Assembly (NCBI GenBank): GCA_004195635.1
Contig: PSPT01000004.1
Coordinates: forward strand, 21,080 to 85,079
DNA length: 64,000 nucleotides
Reading direction: 5' to 3'
Source: Methanobacteriota archaeon
GTDB lineage: Archaea; Thermoplasmatota; Poseidoniia; Poseidoniales; Poseidoniaceae
The notes under the pieces were generated by a model. That model ran no database searches, had not been told where the DNA came from, and was given only the letters and a program-made list of their open reading frames with translations. The translations under genes and the position numbers were made by a program. This document shows positions 36,419-45,514 of this stretch, one piece after another (positions within the stretch are counted from its first letter, which is position 1; each line of letters starts with the position of its first letter).

Positions 36419-37534
36419 ATGCACGAAGGCTTGATATTGTGGAGGGATAGACTACCTTCGGGATGCACTCCGGCTTCGGCTGGAGGAGGGATATTCGTGG
36501 CTGGACCATATCAACATAATTTCTCGCAAAGGCGGGGTATTCAACAAAGGTTGAATCCAAATGTTGCTGGACCAGAATTACCACCTAGATTACAACGATT
36601 ATCTCACATTTCTTGGAGTTCAACCTATCGTCAACAATTAAAGGCTGAAGGGAAATCCAATAATACCATAAAAACATATTTTTGTGGGTTAAAGAAATTC
36701 ATAGAAACTCCATTGGAGGATGAAGAAATCCTTACTGCATCTGCTTATGAGCAAATGCCGCTATCTACTTTGCACTCAAGAATTGAGCCTATAAATGGTA
36801 GAATTGACATTTGGCATCACTCCATTTCCCATTTGAAATCAAGAACTGTATTAGCAAGAATGGCTGCAGTTGCGCATTTGTTAAATTGGCTTGGGCTAAA
36901 TATGCCCGATTGGATAATCCGCCCCCCCAAGGGAAAAACATTACCACGCACCCTCACTGCGCGTGAATTAGAATTGGTAATATCAGCATCAAAACAAAGT
37001 GAAAACCCAATTGCAGAGCCAATCGTAATCCTCCTACTTGATACTGGAATGAGAGTAAGCGAATTGTGCGGACTGGACTTGCATGATATTGATTTAGCAG
37101 GAAAAAATGCTCGAGTTGTTGGCGGGAAGGGAAACAAAGATCGTTTGGTTCTGTTTACTCAAGATAGTGTTGAAGTAATCACATCTTGGTTGAAAATTCG
37201 AGAAGTTAGAGCCCATCCCGATGAAGTTTCATTATTCGTTTCACGAAGAGGCAAAAGGCCTCACCCACGTTCTATCCAAAAAATGATGGTTAAATTATCA
37301 CAAATCGCTGGATTGCCTGCAAGGAAACTCACCCCGCATGTACTTCGCCATAACTTTGCCACAGGATTATTGGAAAGAGGCGCTGACCTCGTTTCAATTC
37401 AGCGATTACTTGGGCATTCAAGTATTGCTACCACAAGAATGTATCTTGATATTACGGACCAAACATTGCGTGAAGTTTACAAGCGTGCTCAAGCATTAAG
37501 GGACACTATTGAAGAAGAAAGGGATGAAATATAA
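36419..37534 (+). CDS. xerA: XerA-type tyrosine recombinase
   Basis: Site-specific recombinase, 371 residues, expected to resolve chromosome dimers. The catalytic set is complete: R212 in DTGMRVSEL, K237 in GGKGNKDR, H307 and R310 in HVLRHNFATG, H333 in LLGHSSIATT, and nucleophile Y342. A SAM-like N-terminal core-binding domain spans about residues 65-165. The first 60 residues are an extra Gly/Pro-rich stretch; a G-rich run sits just before ATG 36419, supporting that start. No mobile-element genes or tRNA attachment site lie beside it, so a housekeeping role is preferred. Confidence 0.88.
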   Translation: MHEGLILWRDRLPSGCTPASAGGGIFVAGPYQHNFSQRRGIQQRLNPNVAGPELPPRLQRLSHISWSSTYRQQLKAEGKSNNTIKTYFCGLKKFIETPLEDEEILTASAYEQMPLSTLHSRIEPINGRIDIWHHSISHLKSRTVLARMAAVAHLLNWLGLNMPDWIIRPPKGKTLPRTLTARELELVISASKQSENPIAEPIVILLLDTGMRVSELCGLDLHDIDLAGKNARVVGGKGNKDRLVLFTQDSVEVITSWLKIREVRAHPDEVSLFVSRRGKRPHPRSIQKMMVKLSQIAGLPARKLTPHVLRHNFATGLLERGADLVSIQRLLGHSSIATTRMYLDITDQTLREVYKRAQALRDTIEEERDEI

Positions 37535-37540
37535 TTTCCC

Positions 37541-37747
37541 TTAGGACGCAGATCGCCTTTGACCAGGGTGTTTTTTATTGAGACGCTTGTTCAATTTTTC
37601 AGGCCCTTTCCATTTGCGACAAGGTGCAATAACATAGCCTCTATGGGTTGGTATCGGACAATATTTGCCCGAGCGGCAGCGGCTACAATTATCCAATTTA
37701 GGAGGGTCTACTTTTTTCCGTAGACGGCCATACTTGCGCCTTGGCAT
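37541..37747 (-). CDS. Small basic Cys-containing protein
   Basis: A 68-residue, Lys/Arg-rich protein with a CSRC-x4-CPIP pattern followed by APCRKW, giving four Cys residues that could hold one zinc ion. There is no signal or membrane helix. The composition suggests a small RNA- or ribosome-associated protein, but I do not recognise the family. It converges with xerA, six bases away, and follows the HhH gene on the same strand. Confidence 0.6.
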   Translation of the reverse strand: MPRRKYGRLRKKVDPPKLDNCSRCRSGKYCPIPTHRGYVIAPCRKWKGPEKLNKRLNKKHPGQRRSAS

Positions 37748-37857
37748 GAACTCCCTTCGCCTAAAGAGTCATTCAACATAACGGTTGTATTTTCCATTAA
37801 TTGCCAACTGTACAACAATTAGCAAAACTCGAAATGAAAAGTATTGAAAGAAATAAT

Positions 37858-38391
37858 TTACTTTCTAATTCGCTTTAACATATCTTTGAGAGAGAGGGTC
37901 TTGAGAATTCCACCCTTTGTTTTTAGATCATCGCTTGGTTTCTTTTTTGCCTTGGCCTTTGCAGCGGTTTTCTTTGCTACGGATTTTGCTTTGGTTGTTG
38001 CCTTTTTGCTTGTTACCTTGGCTTTTACAACGGTTTTCTTTGCCGCAGATTTGGCTTTGGCAGTTGCCTTTTTGCCTGTTACCTTGGCTTTTATAGCGGT
38101 TTTCTTTGCCGCAGATTTCGCTTTGGCAGTTGCCTTTTTGCCTGAAGATTTAGCCGCAGCAACCTTTTTCTTCGTCTTTTGGGTCGCCTTTGCCAAAACA
38201 AGTAATTTCTTTGCAGTTCCTAAACTTATTCCAGCTTTGCCTAAACCATCTTCACCTGCTTTATTAATCCCTGCAAGAGTCTTTATGTTTGAGGTAAGAA
38301 GTTTTGCTGCCGTTGCTCTTCCCACACCGGGAAGTTTCATCAATTTTGCAATTGCTTTCTCATTCGCCCCGCCAGATTTCTTAGCCGCCAT
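37858..38391 (-). CDS. Helix-hairpin-helix protein with histone-H1-like Lys/Ala tail
   Basis: A 177-residue protein from the ATG at 38391; an upstream ATG at 38475 adds 28 residues with no domain. Residues 17-68 carry helix-hairpin-helix character (LMKLPGVGRATAAKLL, then a second GKAGISLGTAKKLL), which binds the DNA backbone. Residues 72-155 are almost only Lys, Ala, Thr, Ser and Val and contain three 22-residue repeats (GKKATAKAKSAAKKT-type), much like the tails of histone H1 and of bacterial HU/Hc1 proteins. A short C-terminal helix ends in KDMLKRIRK. It is very likely a nucleoid-associated protein that compacts DNA. Confidence 0.8.
   Translation of the reverse strand: MAAKKSGGANEKAIAKLMKLPGVGRATAAKLLTSNIKTLAGINKAGEDGLGKAGISLGTAKKLLVLAKATQKTKKKVAAAKSSGKKATAKAKSAAKKTAIKAKVTGKKATAKAKSAAKKTVVKAKVTSKKATTKAKSVAKKTAAKAKAKKKPSDDLKTKGGILKTLSLKDMLKRIRK
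37945..38142 (-). repeat. Three 66-base repeats encoding the Lys/Ala tail
   Basis: Three consecutive units encode residues 84-105, 106-127 and 128-149 of the HhH protein. The first two are nearly identical in protein (KKATAKAKSAAKKT) and close in DNA; the third is more diverged. Such units can expand or contract by recombination. Confidence 0.8.
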
Positions 38392-38602
38392 ATCATCGCC
38401 TCTAGATGGTGAGGAGGGATGGTAATATGAATACTTAACCAACCGATTTACCCCGATTATGCAATATTCTGGCATTAATTATTGAATAATGTCAATAATA
38501 ATTAGATTATCCCACTAAAAATAATATGATACACTCATTGTATTATAATTATCACGCAACAACCCTTCATGATAAAATACAAACAACTAATCCAATTATT
38601 TA

Positions 38603-39502
38603 GTGGCAAAGGAATTAGACACTCGAAAGTCCCACCTTTGGGCTCAAGTAAGAAAAGCTAGAGTAAGTCATCTTTGCGAAGATGAGAGTAATTTCCTTCG
38701 TCCGGCAAAATACCCTGTAGATGCGCGAAAAGTATTACTTGGTGATATTGCTGAAATGGTTCTTCACACTTTTGGTCCACATGAAATTCCAGTTTTTTCC
38801 ACCCCCCCGAAATTTGATGAGCAGAGTTGGGCTTTGATTATTCAAGATTCTGAATTAAAGGTTGAAATTATTAGTAGACCATATTGGGGCTTTGGTTTAT
38901 TCACTCAGTGCTATATTAATGAAATTTCAATTACGGGCCATGTCCAGCGAAGATGCAGATTGATTTACGATATGTTATCGAGTCTTAGCCACCACCCTTG
39001 GGAAGCTGTCCGACAAAATAAGTTTGCAAAAGTAAGTGGAAGGAATATTGATGAGAATACCTGTGAATGGCAAAAGCACATTGAACATATTGAAAATGAA
39101 TTTAAAGCAGAAATTAATTCCTTAATGGAAAAAATTGCAGAACACCAAGAGGGTGAAATTTCGGAAAGTAATAGAAAATTGTTTAACGAAGCAAAGGACG
39201 ATATTGAAATGGCTGAAGCAGCACTAAGAGATAATAACTCATTTGCAATTGAAAGAGCATTAAGCAGAGTAGAGGAGGCTTTGATTGAAGCAGACCCAGA
39301 TTATGAATCCAATATTCTCGCACTCAAAAACACAAGCGAATCCGCGCAAGCCCCCCTTGATTTGATATTGAATGAAACTGGTTCAAACTCAATCTTGGGA
39401 AATCAAATAGATGATATTCCATTAGTTGATTTAAGTAATGAACTATTGGAGGAGGAAGATATACCCCTGATTGATCTTACCTCTATTTATGAAGAAGAAT
39501 GA
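38603..39502 (+). CDS. Conserved-looking hypothetical protein with acidic C-terminus
   Basis: A 299-residue cytoplasmic protein with a GTG start at 38603. Residues 1-140 look globular (RKVLLGDIAEMVLHTFGPHE, WALIIQDSELKVEIISRPYWGFGLF, RRCRLIYDMLSSLSHHPW), residues 150-235 are helical and charged, and the last 60 residues are very acidic with a repeated short motif DDIPLVDL / EDIPLIDL. The repeated motif may be a docking peptide. No family is recognised. The next gene downstream is Sec61-beta. Confidence 0.65.
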   Translation: MAKELDTRKSHLWAQVRKARVSHLCEDESNFLRPAKYPVDARKVLLGDIAEMVLHTFGPHEIPVFSTPPKFDEQSWALIIQDSELKVEIISRPYWGFGLFTQCYINEISITGHVQRRCRLIYDMLSSLSHHPWEAVRQNKFAKVSGRNIDENTCEWQKHIEHIENEFKAEINSLMEKIAEHQEGEISESNRKLFNEAKDDIEMAEAALRDNNSFAIERALSRVEEALIEADPDYESNILALKNTSESAQAPLDLILNETGSNSILGNQIDDIPLVDLSNELLEEEDIPLIDLTSIYEEE

Positions 39503-39568
39503 GTTTTTCTTGAATATTTACGCGCGGCGGTTTCATAAATGCTGGGCTTGTCGGAGGGTTTGGTTCTC

Positions 39569-39763
39569 ATGGCAACGAAGAAGAGTAAGAAGGACGGCAG
39601 CGGCATTCAACAAGCCGCTGGATTGATTAGATACTTCGATGAAGAATCTGAAGATGCATGGCATATTACCAAGAGTCAAGTCTATGCTGCTTGTATTATT
39701 TTATCCGCTGTAGTATATTTTGCCAACAACGGCGTCATAGGCTGGTTTACCGGTTTATTCTGA
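39569..39763 (+). CDS. secG: Preprotein translocase subunit Sec61-beta (SecG)
   Basis: Small tail-anchored subunit of the archaeal SecYE-beta channel. It has the family signature GIQQAAGLIRYFDEE followed by one membrane helix (VYAACIILSAVVYFANNG). I start at the ATG at 39569 (64 residues) because a GGAGGG lies about ten bases before it; the ATG at 39539 would add ten residues. Length and layout are normal. Confidence 0.9.
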   Translation: MATKKSKKDGSGIQQAAGLIRYFDEESEDAWHITKSQVYAACIILSAVVYFANNGVIGWFTGLF

Positions 39764-39853
39764 ACTCAAGTGTGTGCTTTTTCATTTCTTGGCCTACTTG
39801 CTAGACGGTCCAAGATAAACTACTGGTTCATATTGCCTTTGGACCTTGAACAA

Positions 39854-40222
39854 TTAATTTCTCGGTTCAATAAGAACAACTTGTCCTTTAGTTTGAGCAA
39901 GATAATTAGCATAAGCAATTGCCATTTTGAAATCTTCAACGCTACCAAGGGTTGTCGGGGAATCTTCATCATGAAGTACAACTCGGTGACTTAAACCAGC
40001 GAGTATTTCTTCACTAACTTGTTGCCAAACCCACTTTTCATCTTCAATAGTTAGCATAGCAGGAACATCGACTGCCCCTCCCTGCTCTCCAAGGTTAGCA
40101 TTAGACCTATGCCACAATTTGGAAAGCTGACCTTCACCAATTGCCAAGTCCAATTTCTGTTGTTGCATTGAGGTTGCAGCCCGATTTTCGGGTGCAATTC
40201 CTTCTCTAAAAGCTCTGCCCAT
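39854..40222 (-). CDS. Hypothetical cytoplasmic protein
   Basis: A 122-residue protein without signal peptide or membrane helix. It contains a plausible alpha/beta C-terminal half (WVWQQVSEEILAGLSHRVVLHD, SVEDFKMAIAYANYLAQTKGQVVLIEP). Not recognised. A competing frame at 40051-40305 on the same strand has less protein-like composition at its end. Met19 is an alternative start. Confidence 0.55.
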   Translation of the reverse strand: MGRAFREGIAPENRAATSMQQQKLDLAIGEGQLSKLWHRSNANLGEQGGAVDVPAMLTIEDEKWVWQQVSEEILAGLSHRVVLHDEDSPTTLGSVEDFKMAIAYANYLAQTKGQVVLIEPRN

Positions 40223-40359
40223 TCATTTCCCATCCCATCGGCCCCGAAGGCCCAACAAAGAGTCAGCCAATTTTTAGCATTGATAACTGTTGGGGGTATG
40301 AACAAGGTGAATAATGCTATTTCAAGACCTTAGAATAATATTCATAAGCCAATTATTCA

Positions 40360-41769
40360 TTAGGCACGAATAATCTGAGATTTACTAATAATAATCATTG
40401 GAATTACCGACAAAGCTGCACCAACGAGTAAAGCCAAACCGATTCCTAGCCCGGTAATGGGAGAGACACAAATAGCAACAAGAGATACATCAACAATAAT
40501 CACTGAAACAATTGCCTTCTGTCGTGATTTACCTTCAAGGCGAGTGCCTTTTTCAACAATAGCAGGTATTACTGCTGCGGTTGAAAAGCCAACTAATATT
40601 CCCGGAAGAAGCAATATTGAAAGCGGATTAATTGCGACCAATAAGGGAAATGACATTGCCGAAACAAAGCGGTACCCCCATAATTCTGGGCGAGGGCGGT
40701 CGTCAAGTCCAGCAATTGGAAGGAGCATTCCAATAAGGCCTGCAATTAATAAGGGGAAAATTAATTGCGTGGACAACCAAAGAGACCCAAACCAAACTCC
40801 AACATTTGGTAATTGGAAGGCCAATGTGGTAGTGGTAAGCCATATTATCGCAACCGAATGCAATACTGCACTGCCTAGGCCTAGCCACCTACCGCGACCA
40901 ACACGAAATTTACGCTCGGCTAATAGATGTGCATGAAGCGCAGTACCAGCAAACAAAAATAATCCTGAAAGTCCAAGTAAGAAACTTGTTCTTGCTCCAA
41001 AAATAGGATCTATCAATAACAAGGCTAAGACATCATCGCCACTGGGGCTTGAAGAAAGAATAATGAAGCCAAGTCCGATAAATGGTAATAATAATAACCA
41101 ACCAACTTGGTGTGGAAATGGATTTTCTGGATGAAAGCGATCTGCCCGCTCCATCAGTAACGATAATTGCATTACTGCAACACCAAAAACTATTCCAAGC
41201 AAAAAAAGAGCAATCCAAAGAGGTAAGGTGGAAGAAAGACTACCGGTAAATTCACCCAAAAACACACTACTTTGAGAGGGAGGAAAGGGCTCATCTGGAA
41301 GTAATCCATATAGTAATAACATCCACAACCAACCACCCCAGCGGCGAATATTATTTGCTAAGCGAATATTGTCTTCCTCACTCATTCCGCCAAAATCCAA
41401 TTCATGCTGGGTTGGCAATCGCGTAAGGACAAACCCCAAATACAATCCAAAACCGAGTAATAGAGCCATTGTTCCCGATACCCAGCCCGATAATGAGGCT
41501 GCAATTCTTTCACTAATTCCAGAACTATCTTCAAGTGCAACCAATACTCTCTCATGGTCGGTATTTAGTTGGGCAAAGGCGAGTAAATCTATCCCCCAAC
41601 TGACAAAAACAAAAATAAAAGGGGACCAATCTATTGCAAGTAATAATAATGTATTTATTCGTCTTGATTCTGATTGCAATAATTGTTTTCGAATCACTGG
41701 GCCAATAATGAGCACCATGCTTGCAATTAAGGAGGCCGTGAGAAAAACCTCGGCTGCCGGAGACGCCAT
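40360..41769 (-). CDS. Multi-pass membrane protein of unknown function
   Basis: About 469 residues from the ATG at 41769, which places the first membrane helix near the N-terminus (EVFLTASLIASMVLIIGP). In-frame ATGs further upstream at 41820, 41844 and 41865 would add Ser/Pro-rich sequence. I count roughly 12 hydrophobic helices with short loops and a longer polar segment near residues 95-130 (THELDFGGMSEEDN-like, PTQHELDFGG). Transporter-specific motifs are not evident. A permease or a lipid-handling membrane protein is possible; the gene is divergent from the methyltransferase. Confidence 0.68.
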   Translation of the reverse strand: MASPAAEVFLTASLIASMVLIIGPVIRKQLLQSESRRINTLLLLAIDWSPFIFVFVSWGIDLLAFAQLNTDHERVLVALEDSSGISERIAASLSGWVSGTMALLLGFGLYLGFVLTRLPTQHELDFGGMSEEDNIRLANNIRRWGGWLWMLLLYGLLPDEPFPPSQSSVFLGEFTGSLSSTLPLWIALFLLGIVFGVAVMQLSLLMERADRFHPENPFPHQVGWLLLLPFIGLGFIILSSSPSGDDVLALLLIDPIFGARTSFLLGLSGLFLFAGTALHAHLLAERKFRVGRGRWLGLGSAVLHSVAIIWLTTTTLAFQLPNVGVWFGSLWLSTQLIFPLLIAGLIGMLLPIAGLDDRPRPELWGYRFVSAMSFPLLVAINPLSILLLPGILVGFSTAAVIPAIVEKGTRLEGKSRQKAIVSVIIVDVSLVAICVSPITGLGIGLALLVGAALSVIPMIIISKSQIIRA

Positions 41770-41887
41770 TGAACCCTCGTTTACACTTTGGTTTTTGAAT
41801 AAAACCCCCTCTCGTTGCATTTCAAGTGTGGGTTTGGTTTTCATAAAGAAGGGTGTCCGACCCATTAGCAGAGAGGAGAGGGTAGGG

Positions 41888-43612
41888 GTGAGAAACGCGA
41901 ATGAAGAGACCGATCTGCGGACAGTTGTCGGAACTTCAGCCCTCGCCGAGTTAGCCAGAAATGTATGCAATTATTATGACAAAGATGCTGAAAAATGGCT
42001 CGACGTGGCAATAACTCCACTTCCCGAAACGGCTCGCTTAAACCCATTGAGGCATGACATTGAATGGACAATTAGTCAACTTGAGGCATTGGGGGCTAAG
42101 CCCTTAGAATGGTTTGAACTGAAAAAAATTAATAGTAGCATAAAAGGAAAAGTTGTGGTGAAAGGCGCTGGCGCATGGCAATTCCCTTGGCCAAGAGGGA
42201 AGGCACCCGACGAAGAAAAAAAGAAAATACTTCAGGCATTACATGAAACTGGAAGAATTACTCGTCAAGAAGCTGCATCTATGCTTCCAATACTGATAAT
42301 GAAACCAATGTCGCATGAAAAGGTCCTTGACTTATGCGCTGCACCTGGCTCAAAGACTACTCAAGCCGCAGAAGCAATGTGGGGTAAAGGAATAGTATTG
42401 GCAAATGAGAAAAATCCTGGAAGGTCAAATCTATTATCGACCAATAAAAATAGAATTGGCGTGGCTAATATTTCGATTTGTTGTCATGATGGAAGACACT
42501 TCCCTAAAGTTCCTCTACCTGGATTTGATGCAATACTTGCAGATGTGCCTTGTACAGGAACTGCGACTACACGTAAAAATAAGGCACTTTGGTGGAATTG
42601 GCAGCAAAAGGCCGGAAACGGCATGCATAAACTTCAGGTTGATATCTTGTCAAGAGGAGTAAAACTGCTTAGACCGGGTGGTAGAATTGTATATTCAACT
42701 TGTTCCATTGACCCAATTGAAAATGAAAAGGTTATTGCAAAAGTTTTACAGCAATTTCCATGGCTAAAACTACAAGATATTTCCAAACAATGTCATCCCG
42801 GTATTGAATTGGACGAGGGTATGGTTGAGTGGAAAGGAAGTGAGGAAATACCACAAAACATTCTCCAACAACTCACAAAGTGTAAACGCCTTCCCCTTGG
42901 AAAGTATGACACTGGCGGATTTTTTGTCGCCTTACTGACTCATGAAGGAGAAGGTAAAGTCGCTGAGACATTAATCACCGACCCAAATTGGACCCCAACC
43001 TACCGGGAATTACCCATCCCCTCAAAGCATACACCGGTACCATTAGAGAATGAAAGAAAAGAGGAATTGGTTAGGGAATGGGGAGTCGATGATGAGGGAT
43101 ACGCGTGGTTCACACGTGGCAAATCTGTCACCCTCGCCACCCGAGAAACCCTTGATTGGTTACACGCACCTGAGCGTCCTGCAGGGAATAAGAAAATATG
43201 GCCAGGGGGGCATTGGCACCCGGTGAAAGTACTTCACGCAGGGATTCCTGCTTTTGAAAAAAGAAATGACAAGTGGCGTCCAAAGGGTACAGTAATGCAA
43301 ATTCTTCGCGACAATATTGCAGGGTCATATGTAGAATTAAGCACATCAGAAATGCATAAATTGCTTCATGGCGAGCCGGTGGAAATTGAAAATTTACAAT
43401 ATCCTAAAAATGCCATAGGACCTATTTTAGCCGGCTGGGGTGGGGTCAAAACAGAGGATAAAAACGAGGGAGAGGTAATCCAAAGTTTCGTAGTTGGTGC
43501 ATGGATTGGTGAACGCCTTACTTCAATGACAAATAAATTTGAATCACAGATTCGCCTATTACAACTCAATCACACCCCAATGGATGACTCGCTATATAAT
43601 GAGGATGAATGA
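41888..43612 (+). CDS. NSUN-family RNA cytosine-5 methyltransferase
   Basis: SAM-dependent m5C methyltransferase of the NOL1/NOP2/Sun family, probably for tRNA. The Rossmann core begins VLDLCAAPGSKTTQAAEAM; the two cysteines of the mechanism are C222 in DVPCTG and C272 in YSTCSID, numbered from the start I prefer. About 250 residues follow the catalytic core and resemble the NSUN2-like C-terminal extension (YAWFTRGK and later segments). I choose the GTG at 41888, preceded by a GAGAGGAGAG purine run, because the frame further upstream to 41369 runs antisense to a membrane-protein gene. The stop overlaps the next frame by ATGA. Confidence 0.9.
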   Translation: MRNANEETDLRTVVGTSALAELARNVCNYYDKDAEKWLDVAITPLPETARLNPLRHDIEWTISQLEALGAKPLEWFELKKINSSIKGKVVVKGAGAWQFPWPRGKAPDEEKKKILQALHETGRITRQEAASMLPILIMKPMSHEKVLDLCAAPGSKTTQAAEAMWGKGIVLANEKNPGRSNLLSTNKNRIGVANISICCHDGRHFPKVPLPGFDAILADVPCTGTATTRKNKALWWNWQQKAGNGMHKLQVDILSRGVKLLRPGGRIVYSTCSIDPIENEKVIAKVLQQFPWLKLQDISKQCHPGIELDEGMVEWKGSEEIPQNILQQLTKCKRLPLGKYDTGGFFVALLTHEGEGKVAETLITDPNWTPTYRELPIPSKHTPVPLENERKEELVREWGVDDEGYAWFTRGKSVTLATRETLDWLHAPERPAGNKKIWPGGHWHPVKVLHAGIPAFEKRNDKWRPKGTVMQILRDNIAGSYVELSTSEMHKLLHGEPVEIENLQYPKNAIGPILAGWGGVKTEDKNEGEVIQSFVVGAWIGERLTSMTNKFESQIRLLQLNHTPMDDSLYNEDE

Positions 43613-44922
43613 TTCACACACCCCTAAACCTCCTTTACCTATTCCATCTCGCCCAAACTATGCGAGGCAGTAAGTGGCTATTGGGCTGCATCATTATTAT
43701 CCTCCTTTCTGTAAATGTTGCAGGGTTCAACAATTCTTCTTTTAATGAAGAGCAATCCCAACCAATACTGGTTGAACTTTTTTTAGATTCAAATGATGAA
43801 AATAGTTCCAATTTTGAAGACCTATTGTCTCCTTTGCGTAAAGATCCAAATGTAATAGTTATTTCATGGCATCCGAGAAACTTAACTGACGCAGACCCTT
43901 TGGCAACATATGATGCAAGTGAGAGGGCTAATGAATTGCAGGTAGCAACCCTACCTGCAATACGGGTTGAACAGAAATCAATAACTGAAATAGATGATGG
44001 ATACAGTGAAGATAATGCTTCAGAAATACCTTCGTTAATGAAGGGAATTGAGGGTGAAAGGCTGGTTGAAATTTCATTGGAATTATCTCTTGAAGAAAGT
44101 GGATTGCGGCAAGGGGCGGATGGATTAAAAATACAAGCCACAGTAACTCCCCTCACTAATTTATCAAATCAATCAATTCTACACTTTATGATAATTGAGT
44201 GGGAATCACCTATGGAAGGTCATAGACCTCAAAATGTGGTAAGAGAATGGATGCCGCGCTCGGGAGTGCCAAGGACAATTGGCGATACTCAAGTAATTGA
44301 ATACACTTTCGGGCCACAATATTTAGACCCTGCAAATATCATAATTGAGCCGGAATTGGCCAATAATTGGGGAGTTGTGGCAGTATTTACGGGACACGAC
44401 ATTGGAGACAGCCCTCCTCGAGATGCGACCCTTGAAGATGAAGAGGTTGTTCTTGGCATATCTGTTTCTACACCGCCTACTAAATGGCAAACCGGGCAAA
44501 TTACCGATGTCTTGATGTGGTTCGTTGCAACGTTGGCAGTGGTCGGAGGAATGATTCTTGTTATTTTGGCAGAACGCACTAGGGAAATTGAATTACCGAG
44601 ATTGTCAGGAAATCTTGGTCAGGCAATTAGTGCTGGAAAAATGATATCATTTGAAGTAAATATTGAGGTGATTGCAGGCAATACTCCTGCTGAACTTATC
44701 CGCTGTGAAGTTGATGACCCGTGGAAAATTAGGCGAGCACCAAAGCGACGAACTCTGAAAAACAACGAAAAGATTTCTTGGACAATGGATGTTAGAACAA
44801 AAACCGAATTTATTGATGAAAGCATATCCATTCATGTTGCCTTTAAATTGCTTGAAAGAAATGAAAGTTGGGTAATGGATTTAAGATTATATCCAAAAAA
44901 TGATCGGAGTTCTGAAGAATAA
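43609..44922 (+). CDS. Membrane protein with possible degenerate thioredoxin-like ectodomain
   Basis: A 437-residue protein starting with ATGA overlap on the methyltransferase gene; Met18 at 43660 would give a more typical signal peptide (RGSKWLLGCIIIILLSVNVAG). The following segment (PILVELFLDSNDENSS ... NVIVISWHPR ... ATLPAIRVE) resembles Omp28-like thioredoxin folds in spacing, but the CxxC position holds Asn/Asp/Ser. A second hydrophobic helix lies at about 305-325 (LMWFVATLAVVGGMILVIL), leaving a C-terminal beta-rich domain of about 110 residues in the cytoplasm. Function is unknown; the fold assignment is tentative. Confidence 0.65.
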   Translation: MIHTPLNLLYLFHLAQTMRGSKWLLGCIIIILLSVNVAGFNNSSFNEEQSQPILVELFLDSNDENSSNFEDLLSPLRKDPNVIVISWHPRNLTDADPLATYDASERANELQVATLPAIRVEQKSITEIDDGYSEDNASEIPSLMKGIEGERLVEISLELSLEESGLRQGADGLKIQATVTPLTNLSNQSILHFMIIEWESPMEGHRPQNVVREWMPRSGVPRTIGDTQVIEYTFGPQYLDPANIIIEPELANNWGVVAVFTGHDIGDSPPRDATLEDEEVVLGISVSTPPTKWQTGQITDVLMWFVATLAVVGGMILVILAERTREIELPRLSGNLGQAISAGKMISFEVNIEVIAGNTPAELIRCEVDDPWKIRRAPKRRTLKNNEKISWTMDVRTKTEFIDESISIHVAFKLLERNESWVMDLRLYPKNDRSSEE

Positions 44923-45064
44923 CAACTCCCTGGGGGTTGAATATTTTATTAAAATAATGCTAAAATCAGCACGTATGCTATTCAAATGAAGTGTAATTGT
45001 CAAAATGCTGAGGCAAATGTTCAATAACTTCATTCTCTCGAAGATTAACTCCGAGAGGATAATT

Positions 45065-45514
45065 ATGCAATTAGATGGCCTTGACCGCAAACTTATTTCA
45101 GAACTGATAAAAGATGGTAGAGCCAGCCAAAGACAACTGGCCAAACTCCTCGATGTTTCACAAGGAACAATTACCAATCGCCTGTCGAAACTTCATGCTG
45201 AAGGAATCATCCGCGGCTATTCTATTGACATTGACCCCGAAAAGGTGGGATGGGACATGACTGTAATGGTCGCCTTGAGAATTGAAAAGGGAATGATGAT
45301 TAATGTTCAACAGAGCATTGCCGCCGACTCACGTGTAATTGCAGTTTATGACGTCACAGGAGAATATGATTCAATGGTAATTGCTCGCGTCACAGGTAGA
45401 GAAGATTTAAATGACCTTACGAAAAATGTTCTTTCAATTGAAGGCATTAGTCGCTCTTTCACCCACGTAGTCCTTAACACGGTCAAAGAGAGTGGCGTTT
45501 CGCTACCAAAGTAG
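45065..45514 (+). CDS. Lrp/AsnC-family transcriptional regulator
   Basis: A 149-residue regulator starting at ATG 45065, with GAGAGG about six bases before it; an upstream ATG at 45005 adds 20 residues without domain. The N-terminal HTH is typical (LDRKLISELIKDGRASQRQLAKLLDVSQGTITNRLSKL), and the C-terminal RAM domain includes VYDVTGEYDSMVIARV, the ligand-binding fold. Its stop overlaps the GTG of the helicase gene by one base (TAGTG), so the two are co-expressed. Confidence 0.9.
   Translation: MQLDGLDRKLISELIKDGRASQRQLAKLLDVSQGTITNRLSKLHAEGIIRGYSIDIDPEKVGWDMTVMVALRIEKGMMINVQQSIAADSRVIAVYDVTGEYDSMVIARVTGREDLNDLTKNVLSIEGISRSFTHVVLNTVKESGVSLPK

Noticed and set aside
36419-37534. Tyrosine recombinase as part of a prophage or integrated element
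   Set aside because: There is no tRNA attachment site, no phage or plasmid genes and no direct repeats nearby; the protein looks like housekeeping XerA.
37844-38425. Plus-strand frame that looks like a hydrophobic Phe/Ala membrane protein
   Set aside because: It is the exact antisense of the Lys/Ala repeat tail; Lys codons read backwards give Phe and Leu.
40051-40305. Alternative minus-strand frame overlapping the 122-residue hypothetical gene
   Set aside because: It covers only part of the region, and its end composition (Cys/Leu/Met rich) looks less like a protein than the longer overlapping frame.
41369-41887. Upstream part of the methyltransferase frame
   Set aside because: It is antisense to a clear multi-helix membrane protein gene and lacks similarity to the NSUN family; a GTG with a purine run at 41888 gives a normal protein.
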